NCBI GenBank assembly: GCA_965267485.1
Contig: OZ254080.1
Span: 1,922,001-1,986,000 of the forward strand
Direction of reading: 5' to 3'
Length of the DNA: 64,000 bases
Source of the DNA: JANQJA01 sp965267485
GTDB lineage: Bacteria; Pseudomonadota; Gammaproteobacteria; Pseudomonadales; Azotimanducaceae
Part shown: positions 7,790 to 16,387 of the stretch, piece by piece
How positions within the stretch are numbered: position 1 is the stretch's first letter
How the letters are laid out: each line of letters begins with the position of its first letter
Notes under the pieces: generated by a model
Told to the model about the DNA's origin: nothing
Databases searched by the model: none
What the model saw: only the letters and a program-made list of their open reading frames with translations
Program-made: the position numbers and the translations under genes

Positions 7790-10075
7790 ATGTCTGAAGT
7801 AGTCGAATCGATGGATGATCTGTTGGCGCAGGTGCGAAAGCCCCGTCCGGTTGCGCTCGACTGCAGCGATCTGACCCGGGGCATCGACAACTACCATATC
7901 GACGTCCAACTCTCTTCGCGGTTCGTGATGGCCACGCGCGAGGCGGTCGAAGAGATGTCGAAGCGCACATTCGCCGGCAAACGGCCGGCTGCGTCCCAGG
8001 CAGCCGTCGATGCATTCCGGGAGGCGTACTTCGACACCATCAAGGACACGCTTCACCGGACAAAGACCGATCTTCGGCCGGCGCAGGTGCGGGTACTGCA
8101 TTTCGCGGTGGTGAAATTTGTGCTCTCTGCCGTCAAGGACGAGCTTGACGAGACACTGGCCGAACTGGAAGAGACGCTGGGCCAGCAACAGTACTCCGGC
8201 TCGCGCAGCCTGCTGGTCACGCAGGAAAAGTTTGCGCTGTTTCGTCAACAGTATCCGGCATTCCGGTTCCGCATCGCCCGCGCCATGATGCGGCTGATGC
8301 AGCGCGAAGAGAATGGCCGGCTGCGCCCGCTCCGGGAACAATTCATTGGCGACGAGATACCCGAGCTCGTCAACGTGTTGCTGAACCCGATGCTGGCCGC
8401 AGCGTCACCCCGCGAACCGCTGCTGCTGCTGGACAGCTACGCAATGTGGCCGGACGCCGGCAAAGGGCTTGACTCGGCTAACGAGCGACTCGAGGGGGTG
8501 CTTGCCGCGAAGCTCGATCGCCTTGAGGTGGAACCACTGAAAGCGCCGGCGAGCACGGGCGTTGCGACCGAGGTCTACGATGAGCTCGGCGGGCTCTTCG
8601 CCGTTCAGCAACACCTCGGCCCCGCACCGGACCAGAAGGACAATGTGCACGAATCGTTCAGCTGGCTCGATCATCCCGGCAACATCCGGCTGCTGTTCGA
8701 CCCCGCGGTGCACGAGCGAATGCTCGAATCGATCGACGGGCGCCGGAAGCAGTGGTCGTTCAAGTCCGATTCGAAGAAGCTCATCAAGCTCGGCGTTGAG
8801 GCATTCAGGAGTTTCGCAACCGAGGACATCGCACGCGTGATGGTGGCGGGCTATGCACTGCGCGAGGAATGGACGCCCGCCTGGGATGATCTGCTCGATG
8901 CGCCCAGCGCCTGCATGTTCGTCGCCGGTCAGGATACGAAGAAGATTCTTTCGAGGATCGATCAGACGGAAGAGGGCGCGCAGCTCTTCATCAAGACGCT
9001 CGAGGAGCAGACGAAAGAGGTCAACCGCGACTGGAAGGAAGATCTTGATGAGATCCGTCTGCGCATCCTTTGCGATGTTGCCCGGTATCGTCTGCACCTG
9101 CGCTACTTCCGGCTCGCGCACCGCATGTTCAATCGCGTCTCGGTCATCACAGACCCGCAGCAGATTCAGCTGTCGAAGGCGAACGGGCATCTGTATCAGT
9201 TGCTTGGCGGAGACGTTGAGGAAGAGGGTACGGCAGGTGACCCGCAGATCATTCACCACGCGGTGCTGAAGGCCGATGTTCGCGGCTCGACCACGGTAAC
9301 GCAGGAACTGATTCGACAGAACCTGAATCCGGCAGCCTATTTCAGTACGCGATTTTTCGGGCCGATCAATGAGCTGTTGGGTGTCTACGGTGCAGAAAAA
9401 GTCTTCATCGAAGGTGACGCGATCATCCTTGGCATCCACGAGTACGACCAGTCCCCGGATCAATGGTATGCCGTGAGTCGCATCTGCGGCGCGGCGAAGG
9501 AGATTCTGGATATCGTGACGTCGAAGAACGCGCAGTCGAAGTCGACGGGGCTGCCTGCGCTCGAACTCGGCATCGGCGTCTGTTACGAGAATGACCGACC
9601 GCTTTTCCTGTTCGATGAAGACAAACCGATCTGGATTTCACCGGCGATTGGTGACGCGGACCGCATGAGTTCCTGTAGCTGGCGCTTGCGCGAGGTCTTC
9701 AAGGGCAGCCCGTTCAATGTCGAGGTGCTCGAGATGGACGTCAGCGATTCTGGCCGTGGAGAGAAGGGGCAGTCGCACCTCCGCTACAACCTGAACGGTA
9801 TCCTGATGTCGAATGCCTCGTTCTCAAAGCTGAAGTCGGAGATCTCGCTGAAGCGGCTGAAGATCACGGTGTTAGGCGTTGCTCACACGATGTTTGTTGG
9901 TCGGTTCCCGGATGTGAAGGGCAAGGAGCGGGAACTGGTCATTCGTGAGGGCATCGTCGGCAAGTGGGATGGCGCGACGGTCACGCCTGGTGACGAAGAC
10001 GGTGAGAAGTTTTACGAGGTTCTCCCCAACTCGAAGCTCGCAAGCCAGGTGCTCGAGGTGGCCCGCAAGGGCTGA
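7790..10075 (+). CDS. Large protein of unknown function with class III cyclase-like domain
   Basis: A 761-residue soluble protein with no signal peptide or membrane segment. Residues 1-480 are mostly charged and helical in appearance and match no family I recognise. Around residues 490-640 it resembles a class III nucleotidyl cyclase: KADVRGST with Asp496 and IEGDAIILGI with Asp543 sit where the two metal-binding Asp lie, about 47 residues apart, followed by ELGIGVCYE and GDADRMSS in place of the usual G-x-x-VN-x-AAR segment. The substrate-specifying residues are not obvious, so activity may be absent or altered. It stands alone between two repeat-bounded gaps. Confidence 0.75.
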   Translation: MSEVVESMDDLLAQVRKPRPVALDCSDLTRGIDNYHIDVQLSSRFVMATREAVEEMSKRTFAGKRPAASQAAVDAFREAYFDTIKDTLHRTKTDLRPAQVRVLHFAVVKFVLSAVKDELDETLAELEETLGQQQYSGSRSLLVTQEKFALFRQQYPAFRFRIARAMMRLMQREENGRLRPLREQFIGDEIPELVNVLLNPMLAAASPREPLLLLDSYAMWPDAGKGLDSANERLEGVLAAKLDRLEVEPLKAPASTGVATEVYDELGGLFAVQQHLGPAPDQKDNVHESFSWLDHPGNIRLLFDPAVHERMLESIDGRRKQWSFKSDSKKLIKLGVEAFRSFATEDIARVMVAGYALREEWTPAWDDLLDAPSACMFVAGQDTKKILSRIDQTEEGAQLFIKTLEEQTKEVNRDWKEDLDEIRLRILCDVARYRLHLRYFRLAHRMFNRVSVITDPQQIQLSKANGHLYQLLGGDVEEEGTAGDPQIIHHAVLKADVRGSTTVTQELIRQNLNPAAYFSTRFFGPINELLGVYGAEKVFIEGDAIILGIHEYDQSPDQWYAVSRICGAAKEILDIVTSKNAQSKSTGLPALELGIGVCYENDRPLFLFDEDKPIWISPAIGDADRMSSCSWRLREVFKGSPFNVEVLEMDVSDSGRGEKGQSHLRYNLNGILMSNASFSKLKSEISLKRLKITVLGVAHTMFVGRFPDVKGKERELVIREGIVGKWDGATVTPGDEDGEKFYEVLPNSKLASQVLEVARKG

Positions 10076-10143
10076 CCCCTCGTGCTGAGGTTCACGCGAA
10101 GCGTGCGCCGAAGTACCTGAGGTTCTTCGCTGCGCTCAGGACG
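10076..10143. repeat. Dispersed palindromic repeat, copy 2
   Basis: Begins in the stop region of the cyclase-like gene with CCCCTCGTGCTGAGG, then ACGCGAAGCGTGCG, CCGAAGTACC and the tail TGAGGTTCTTCGCTGCGCTC. The tail holds the stop codon of the convergent GT2 gene (TGA at 10136-10138, minus strand). It may terminate both genes. Confidence 0.75.
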
Positions 10144-11086
10144 TCTCATTAGCGCCGAGAAACGGCGCGCAGGCGTCTTCCACGCGCCTTTGGCCCTTCA
10201 TCAGATGGCGCGTTGCCATTTCGACGGCAGGTGCGTGTTCCGGGCCAATTGCGCCAATGAGCCGGGGGCGGATTGTCGGCACGCTGAAAGGCTGTCCCCG
10301 GATGGCGGTGTATTCCTCGTCGAGTTCAGCAAACGTGTAGGCATTCGATCTCTCACTCGTGGTTACGCCGCCGTGAAGCTGGTGGAAGCAGCCTTCTCCG
10401 AGCAGATAGATCAGCTCTGATTCCGGGGCTTCCACCGCGCGCTTGTAGAAATCGAGATTGACGAGCCCGCCGCCCGGCATCCTGAAGGCTTCGTCATAGC
10501 CGCCCAGCCGCGCGAAAAAGTCACGGCTGACAATGATGCAATTGCTCTCTGCGGCGACATCGAACCAGCCACCGGCGCACGACCCGCCCCAGGCAGAAAT
10601 GCTGAACAGCCGATAGCCGTTGTCCGGCCAGCCGATTGATGCCAACAGTTGATCCTCGACGTCTCTGGAGTACCCGTGCGACACGGAATCGCGCTGGTGT
10701 GATGGTCCGAGGTGGAGGCCGAGCACAGCCGCCACCGGGCAGGCGCTCGTCGCGACAGCCGCTGCGGCGCCGGCAACGACGCCCGGGCTCAGCATGCGCG
10801 CCCCGTCGATCATGACGGCAACGTAATCACCGGTTGCCTCGGCAACCCCGTGGTTGATCGCATCAGCCGGCGATACGCTCGCGTGCTCGCGATAGATGTA
10901 CTTCATCGGGACGCCGGGGTTGATGCCTGTCGCATCGAAGGGTGTTGGTGAACCGTTGTCGACGAGGATGATCTCGTAGTCCACGTCATCTCCGCCCTGC
11001 TGATAGTCGCGCGACAGCGTATGGAGCGTCCGGCTGACCTCGCGCTGCATGTTGTAGGCGATAACGATGAACGATAGCAATGGCAT
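10136..11086 (-). CDS. Glycosyltransferase family 2 protein
   Basis: A 316-residue GT-A fold enzyme. It opens with LSFIVIAYNMQREVSRTL, has the nucleotide-binding EIILVDNGSP, and has a VAVMIDGARM segment at the DxD position, which is degenerate. The middle holds a cysteine/glycine-rich stretch (GGSCAGGWFDV), then GGYDEAFRMPGGGLVNLDFYKRA, the acceptor-side motif of GT2 enzymes. The last residues and the stop lie inside a palindromic repeat, so the original C-terminus may have been replaced. It diverges from the sulfotransferase-glycosyltransferase fusion gene and probably acts in the same glycan pathway. Donor and acceptor are unknown. Confidence 0.85.
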   Translation of the reverse strand: MPLLSFIVIAYNMQREVSRTLHTLSRDYQQGGDDVDYEIILVDNGSPTPFDATGINPGVPMKYIYREHASVSPADAINHGVAEATGDYVAVMIDGARMLSPGVVAGAAAAVATSACPVAAVLGLHLGPSHQRDSVSHGYSRDVEDQLLASIGWPDNGYRLFSISAWGGSCAGGWFDVAAESNCIIVSRDFFARLGGYDEAFRMPGGGLVNLDFYKRAVEAPESELIYLLGEGCFHQLHGGVTTSERSNAYTFAELDEEYTAIRGQPFSVPTIRPRLIGAIGPEHAPAVEMATRHLMKGQRRVEDACAPFLGANETS

Positions 11087-11106
11087 GTCCGCATTCTATC
11101 GCATCC

Positions 11107-11153
11107 CTTCGGGGTACTTCGGCGCGCGCTGACGCGCGAGCCTCAGCACGAGA
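11107..11153. repeat. Dispersed palindromic repeat, copy 3 (between divergent genes)
   Basis: Inverse orientation copy: GGGTACTTCGGCGCGCGC, then TGACGCGCGAGCCTCAGCACGAG. It fills most of the gap between the two divergent genes. It keeps the frame of the downstream gene open to 11080, giving a false N-terminal extension. Confidence 0.75.
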
Positions 11154-11178
11154 GCGCTCCCTCGGGCATACTTCCGGC

Positions 11179-13122
11179 ATGTCGAATCGCTGCAGAATCG
11201 CTATCGTGCTCGGGATGCACCGCTCCGGTACGTCGGCAGTTGCCGGATTGCTGGAGCAGGCCGGCTTTTGCATGCCCTCCGAATCGCTGCCGCCTCATGC
11301 CTCGGATAATCCCGGTGGCTACTTCGAGCCCCGCGAGCTGGTTCAGATCAATAATCGGCTGCTCGCTGGCCTGGGCCTCGACTGGCGTTCGACGCGGCCG
11401 ATCGACCCTGAGCAGCTGCGCGAACTGCCGCGAGATGATATCGAGGACTATCTGGCCAGGGTCTGTGCCGATGGCGGTCAGCTGGTCTTCAAGGATCCGC
11501 GGCTCTGCCGACTGCTGCCGATCTGGGTCTCCGCCATGCGTCGTTACGACCCCGATGCCGCGATCGTTCGCGTGATCCGGGACCCGGGCGCGGTCGCGGC
11601 ATCGCTCGCGCGAAGAGCGCAGGTCGATGGCCTTGAGCGAGCGGCCATCGTCGACCCGGCTCAGGCGAAGCTGCTGTGGCTCCGATATGGAATCGATGCC
11701 TGGCGCCACGCGAGGTCTTCCCGGCTGTCAGTCCGGACTGTGAGCTATGAGCGTCTGGCAGCCAGCCCTGATGCGGTTTCCGCCATGTTTCGGTGGCTCG
11801 CTGATCGCGGTTTCGAGGTTGGCTTGCCGGGCCGGCTACAGGCGCACAAGCCGCTGCCCCAGCGGCCGCATGACAACTGGGGACAACTGCTGCCGGACGC
11901 AGAGCGGGCTTTGCGCGAGGGCGACAGCCCCCGGCTGACGGCGCTGCTGCAGGCGATGGAGTTGCGGATACCTGCAGCTAACCAGCACTGCGTGGATGAG
12001 CCCGACGAGGCAATAAAGTCGCGCGCCGTCGTGAAGCACGTCAGCGGTCTGGTTCCGGCGTCAGGCCGGTATGCCGGCGAGATTCTGTTCGTGACGGGCG
12101 ACCCTGGAACTCGCAGTCACATCTACCGGGTCAAGAATCCTGTCGATGCACTGAATCGGCTCGGGCGGCGTACCGGCTGGACGACGCTTGATGGCGCGCG
12201 CGATCTCGACCTGCGTCACTTCAGGACGATCGTCCTGCATCGATGCGAGTGGGGCGACGATGTTGAGCGCCTTCTCGATGAGGCGCGGCGACTCGGCGCC
12301 AAAGTGTTTGCTGACATCGATGATCTGGTCTTCGACCCGGAACTCGTTGATGCGGGCCAGATCGAGTTCATTCGAGCAATGTCTGCGGAAGATCGCCGGG
12401 CCTGGCGAGCCAGAACCGGGCGTTACCGGCAGACGCTGCTCGCTGCCAGCGCGGTGCTTGCGCCAACGACAGCGCTCGTACGGGCCGTCGAAACCATGGG
12501 CCAGCAAGCGCTGCTCAAGCCCAATGGCATGAGTCCGGAGACACTCGAGCTGAGCGCATTCTGGCGGTCCCATCGGCCCCTCGATGACAATCGGCGGCGG
12601 CTGGGATACGCCAGCGGTTCGCCAACCCACGATGCCGATTTTGCGACGGTACTGGAGCCCCTGGTGTCATTCCTGACCGACCACCCGACTTGGATGCTCA
12701 CCGTCATTGGCCATCTGGATACTGCGGTGCTCTCGGCACATATTCCAGGCGACCAGTTCGAAGTCCGACCGGTCGTCGAACACGCCAATCTGGCGTTCGA
12801 ACTGGCACGCCTCGATATCTCCATGGCACCGCTGCAAATCGGGAATGACTTCTGCAATGGCAAGAGCCCGCTCAAGTGGTTCGAGGCTGCTGCCTGCGGT
12901 GTGCCCAGCGTCGTGGCGGCAACAGACGGGTTCGCTGAGGTTGTCACTGACGGTGTCGACGGGCTGGTAGCGTCAGCGGAGGATGAGTGGCGGTCAGGAT
13001 TCACGCGGCTGGCAGGCGCCGACGGGCCGGTTATCGCTGCTGCTGCCTCTTCCCGGGCAGCGCAATCGTTCAGCGAAGATTCACTCGTCAGGGCGCTGCT
13101 GGATCAGGGCTTCGGTCAGTAA
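11179..13122 (+). CDS. Sulfotransferase-glycosyltransferase fusion protein
   Basis: A 647-residue two-domain protein. The first 270 residues are a sulfotransferase: the PAPS 5'-phosphosulfate loop is in VLGMHRSGTSAVAGLLEQ and the 3'-phosphate segment in RVIRDPGAVAASL. The second half, from about residue 310, is a GT-B glycosyltransferase with KVFADIDDLVFDP, LKPNGM and a donor-site region CNGKSPLKWFEAAACGVP leading to DGVDGLVAS. The ATG at 11179 is preferred; the frame is open for 33 more codons, but these translate a palindromic repeat. The two domains could add a sugar and a sulfate to the same glycan. No strong ribosome site is visible. Confidence 0.88.
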   Translation: MSNRCRIAIVLGMHRSGTSAVAGLLEQAGFCMPSESLPPHASDNPGGYFEPRELVQINNRLLAGLGLDWRSTRPIDPEQLRELPRDDIEDYLARVCADGGQLVFKDPRLCRLLPIWVSAMRRYDPDAAIVRVIRDPGAVAASLARRAQVDGLERAAIVDPAQAKLLWLRYGIDAWRHARSSRLSVRTVSYERLAASPDAVSAMFRWLADRGFEVGLPGRLQAHKPLPQRPHDNWGQLLPDAERALREGDSPRLTALLQAMELRIPAANQHCVDEPDEAIKSRAVVKHVSGLVPASGRYAGEILFVTGDPGTRSHIYRVKNPVDALNRLGRRTGWTTLDGARDLDLRHFRTIVLHRCEWGDDVERLLDEARRLGAKVFADIDDLVFDPELVDAGQIEFIRAMSAEDRRAWRARTGRYRQTLLAASAVLAPTTALVRAVETMGQQALLKPNGMSPETLELSAFWRSHRPLDDNRRRLGYASGSPTHDADFATVLEPLVSFLTDHPTWMLTVIGHLDTAVLSAHIPGDQFEVRPVVEHANLAFELARLDISMAPLQIGNDFCNGKSPLKWFEAAACGVPSVVAATDGFAEVVTDGVDGLVASAEDEWRSGFTRLAGADGPVIAAAASSRAAQSFSEDSLVRALLDQGFGQ

Positions 13123-13799
13123 AACCTGGCCATTTGCTGCCCGCGCGGATGCCCCCAGTCGCCGATGATCTCGACGTCAAGGCCCGCGATTTCTGCCATG
13201 AGTGCCAGTTCTTTCCCGGCGTAGTGAAACGGGTTTCGGTCATAGTGCGTCACGATACCGCCCGGGCGCTGCGTGATGTCGTCGAGACAGGCTGGCGACG
13301 GCGCGTCGAAATAGGTTGCGTAGTATGATCCGCCTGGCGCCATGACCGATTTTGCCTTCTTCAGGGCTCTGACGATGCTGTTGTGGGGTAAGTGTGTGAA
13401 AACCGAAATCGAAAGCAGATAGTCGAACGTCGTCCCGAAGCGTTCGAACGAGAATCGATCATCCACGATGAGCACCGGCGCCTGGTCGACGAGCGCTGCT
13501 TGCGCAAGTTCATGCCACGCTGCGTCGATGACCGAGGCATTCGTGTCGATGCCAAAGTAGTTTCCGGCATCCAGATAATTGATGAAATGCAGGCCGCCGC
13601 GAAGGCTGCCGCAGCCGACGTCAAGCAGGCGATGGGTGGGCAGGAGCCCTTTGCCCACCAGAAAGTCGAACTGGAGCTTGCCGATCTCCTCCCACATGCC
13701 GCCCACGAACTGTCGGTGCTCCCCCCGGCGAATCTCCTCTGGCGTCAGCTGCTGCGTGTCGTATTTGCTGTATTCCGTACCCACTACCTGATTCTCCAT
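13116..13799 (-). CDS. Class I SAM-dependent methyltransferase
   Basis: A 227-residue methyltransferase with the SAM-binding motif I RLLDVGCGSLRGGLHFINYL, motif II YFGIDTNASVIDAAW, and a later FDYLLSISVFTHLPHNSI. Family members near glycan genes methylate sugars or lipids, but the substrate cannot be read here. Its start lies 16 bases inside the end of the PglB-like gene, so it is translated from the same transcript. Its 3' end overlaps the convergent fusion gene by 7 bases. Confidence 0.86.
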   Translation of the reverse strand: MENQVVGTEYSKYDTQQLTPEEIRRGEHRQFVGGMWEEIGKLQFDFLVGKGLLPTHRLLDVGCGSLRGGLHFINYLDAGNYFGIDTNASVIDAAWHELAQAALVDQAPVLIVDDRFSFERFGTTFDYLLSISVFTHLPHNSIVRALKKAKSVMAPGGSYYATYFDAPSPACLDDITQRPGGIVTHYDRNPFHYAGKELALMAEIAGLDVEIIGDWGHPRGQQMARFY

Positions 13800-15901
13800 G
13801 CCTTGGCCGTTGCCGAGCTGACGACCTCCTCGAACAGCGTCGGGTCCACCTGCCCGAGCAGCAATGCCTGAACGACGAGTGAGTTCAGCATCTGCTCGTC
13901 AACCAGGATCGAGTCGCCCCGGTTGACGCGAACGATGAACGTGAGATCACCGCGTGGCCGGATGCGCCAGGTTTCGCGGTCGAGCACCCGGCCGTCGGTA
14001 TCGGTGCTCACGAAGATGACGTTTGAGATGTCAGGATCTTGCACGATGCGCGAGCCGGCCCGGGGGTTCTGCTGGTACTGCTGCCACAATCCGAGGCCCT
14101 GTTGTGCGGAGTTGCGTTGATAGGTGGCGACCGGTGCGATGCCCCTCTCTCCAGTCGTCAGGTTGGTGTTGCAGAACGACTGTATGACCTGAAGTTCGTC
14201 CAGCATTTCGTCATTCAGAAAGAGGTACTGCTGGCCATGGGGCTGGGGGGCATCAAAGTGCTCGCCACTGGAAAGCGCCTCAATCAGGTCGTTATCTCGC
14301 CATTGGAAGCCCTGATGATCGACCGCGTACGCGATGCGTTTCATGATTCTGTTGGCGGTACGCTGGTCAGTGCACAGCAGGGCGCTTGAAGTGGCGTACA
14401 GCAATTGGTCGTTGACGATGAGTCCGCCATCGATCACGACATTGAGGTTGCTGTAGTAGCGCAGCAGGTAGCCGTAATCCCACCAGGTGATTGCCTTGCT
14501 GCCTGGCGGCGCTGCCTCGCGGAGATCACTCGCTGCCTGTGCTGTGGGTGTGAGTACGATCGGTGCCTGCATCGTCTGCCAGGCGCCATTCACCTGCAGG
14601 CCAACCGGCAGCAGCGCGACCGCGAGTGCAAGTGCCGTCGCATGCCTTTTGCCGAACTCGTGGGCGAGGGCAAGCAAGAGGTAGGCGAGGCCCAGCGCCA
14701 GCCACGGCGCGGCGAAAATACCAAAGCGAATGCCGAACGCGAACGACAGCAAGCCAAGACCCAGCATCGGCAACGCGATCAACGTACTTCGTTCGCGCCA
14801 GAACATGAGACCCGTACCCGCAAGTGCCAGCAGGAACAGTGCCCAGTGGCCGCCGCTCAGCATGCCGGCTGTGTCTGCAATGTTGGTGACGGTCATTTCG
14901 TAAACCGTCGATTGCACCGGTGCGAACGCAAAATCAGCGGAATCGCCCTGCCGCAGAAAGTAGAAGCGCAGCTTGTCGTACACGAAACCCGCAGCCGGAA
15001 TGCTGATCGCAATCGCTGCGATCGCCGCCGGCGCGATCAGGACGCCGGGATTTTCCGGCCGGGGCAGGTGTTTGGTGTAGGGCCACGCGAAAAACACAAT
15101 GACCGGGGCAATGAGGCCAATCCCGAAGTTCACGTAGGCGGCGAGGCTCGCGAGGATGACGGCGAGCAAACGAAGCTGTTCGCTGCCCAGCGAACGGATT
15201 GCAAACAGGTAAACGGCCAGCACGGCGAACATCCCCACGAACACAATCCACATCGTCGGGTACCACCATGTGCCTGTCGCAATCGCGATGGCCCCGACGA
15301 GCCCACCATAGGGGCGTGCGCCCCGTGTTGCGTGAATCACGCCGGCCGCGGCCGTCGCGGCGAGCGTGATATTCAACATATCGGTATCTACCGCACCGGG
15401 GATCGTCCGGGCCAGATAGACCTCTGCGGTCGCGGCGAGAACCGCGCCCAGCACACCGAGCCAGATGGAGCCCATTGACCCGCCGAGGTAGACGACAGGG
15501 ATGACCAGAAGGGCACCCAGCAGCATCGGCAGGTAGACCGAGATCACGTTCAGGCCGGCCGGTGTGACTGCGGTAACGGCGGCGAGCACCTGACTCACGG
15601 GAAAGGCGGCTCGCGACCGCGGCTCGTTCTCGTTGCCTTCGATGATGTCCCGGGCGCCTTCTGCCCAGGCAAAACCGTCGTTGGTCGTCAGGATGTAGGT
15701 TCCTTCGAACTGCCCGAATGGCGCTGCGCCGTGTTCCACGAACCACAGGCTGCGGGCGCCAAGCGCGACGATCAGGGCCAGAAGGGTGAGCATGAGCCAC
15801 TGTGGCAGGGTGACGCGGCTGGCCGGCACCGTCAGGCGTCTCAGGCGTGCGGGCAGGGCGAGTGCAGTGGAGGCGCGGGCTTTGTTCTTCTTCTTTGCCA
15901 A
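13784..15901 (-). CDS. PglB/STT3-type oligosaccharyltransferase
   Basis: A 705-residue polytopic membrane protein resembling Campylobacter PglB from end to end. Motifs in order: TNDGFAWAEGARD (catalytic Asp75), YLARTIPGAVDTDML (Asp172 and Asp174, the second metal-binding loop), TVYE at 332-335 (the TIxE element), IRFGIFAAPW with Arg392 at the position that binds the -2 acidic residue of the sequon, and WWDYG at 473-477. The C-terminus (VQALLLGQVDPTLFEEVV) also matches PglB. I could not confirm the MI motif. The start is TTG with AAGGA upstream. The enzyme would transfer a lipid-linked glycan to Asn of exported proteins in the periplasm. Confidence 0.9.
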   Translation of the reverse strand: MAKKKNKARASTALALPARLRRLTVPASRVTLPQWLMLTLLALIVALGARSLWFVEHGAAPFGQFEGTYILTTNDGFAWAEGARDIIEGNENEPRSRAAFPVSQVLAAVTAVTPAGLNVISVYLPMLLGALLVIPVVYLGGSMGSIWLGVLGAVLAATAEVYLARTIPGAVDTDMLNITLAATAAAGVIHATRGARPYGGLVGAIAIATGTWWYPTMWIVFVGMFAVLAVYLFAIRSLGSEQLRLLAVILASLAAYVNFGIGLIAPVIVFFAWPYTKHLPRPENPGVLIAPAAIAAIAISIPAAGFVYDKLRFYFLRQGDSADFAFAPVQSTVYEMTVTNIADTAGMLSGGHWALFLLALAGTGLMFWRERSTLIALPMLGLGLLSFAFGIRFGIFAAPWLALGLAYLLLALAHEFGKRHATALALAVALLPVGLQVNGAWQTMQAPIVLTPTAQAASDLREAAPPGSKAITWWDYGYLLRYYSNLNVVIDGGLIVNDQLLYATSSALLCTDQRTANRIMKRIAYAVDHQGFQWRDNDLIEALSSGEHFDAPQPHGQQYLFLNDEMLDELQVIQSFCNTNLTTGERGIAPVATYQRNSAQQGLGLWQQYQQNPRAGSRIVQDPDISNVIFVSTDTDGRVLDRETWRIRPRGDLTFIVRVNRGDSILVDEQMLNSLVVQALLLGQVDPTLFEEVVSSATAKAWRIR

Positions 15902-16387
15902 GCGGATGGTCCTTCAGACGGGTGATTGGTGAAGCTTTCAGGCCCGATGATACGGCGATTCAGCCCATTGATGGTGAGATTGGCTGGTTTCGGCCAATCA
16001 TCGGGTCTTGATGACCTGCCGTCTGTCCCGTCAAGGTTGCACTTCGCCCCTGCGATTGGCACTCTTTCAGGCATCATTCTTGTCGGCTTTCAATTGTAAT
16101 TCAAAGGGTTAGCGCCGTGTTTTGCTCGTTGGTCGATATTTGGCCCATAAACCGCTTGAAAGTTAAAGAAGAGGCCAGTGAAATGAGCATCGGGTTAAGG
16201 CGCGACAAACGGTCGTCAGGCGAGCCCCAACGGGGCCGAGCGTGGCGTTTGGCGGGGGTTTGAGCGCTTGACAAGGGTATCGTCGGTTCATAGTATGCGC
16301 CGATGAGGGTGCTCTTGGGCTCTCTACGGAATTCCTTGGTCGACAAGGTGTTTCTTCGAACCAACAATTAAGTAGGAAATGTTTCTT
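15902..16387. other. Divergent intergenic region, PglB-like gene / secreted protein gene
   Basis: This 486-base gap has no credible gene. It contains a 7-bp inverted repeat (GATTGGC at 15978-15984 and GCCAATC at 15993-15999, 8-base loop), of unknown role, then an AT-richer stretch near 16090-16165. Downstream lie the secreted-protein promoter and about 85 bases of leader. Small ORFs on the minus strand here have no recognisable features. Confidence 0.6.
16268..16296 (+). promoter_or_regulatory. Sigma-70-type promoter of the secreted protein gene
   Basis: A perfect -35 hexamer TTGACA (16268-16273) is followed, after exactly 17 bases, by TAGTAT (16291-16296), which matches 4 of 6 consensus -10 bases. 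Transcription would begin near 16303 and leave a leader of about 85 bases. The gene's uniform codon choice and strong terminator fit high expression. Confidence 0.7.

Noticed and set aside
8405..9463. Minus-strand open frame of 352 codons
   Set aside because: Antisense to the cyclase-like gene, no recognisable motifs, no ribosome site; a G+C-driven shadow frame.
11080..11178. N-terminal extension of the sulfotransferase-glycosyltransferase fusion
   Set aside because: These codons translate a palindromic repeat found elsewhere; the protein family starts at the ATG at 11179.
14405..15478. Long plus-strand open frame of 357 codons
   Set aside because: It is antisense to the PglB-like gene, is rich in Arg, Gln and His with no domain features, and reflects the high G+C of the region.
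15978..15999. Inverted repeat GATTGGC/GCCAATC as a terminator or operator
   Set aside because: The arms are only 7 bp, no T run follows, and no regulator gene is near; left as an unexplained site within the intergenic entry.
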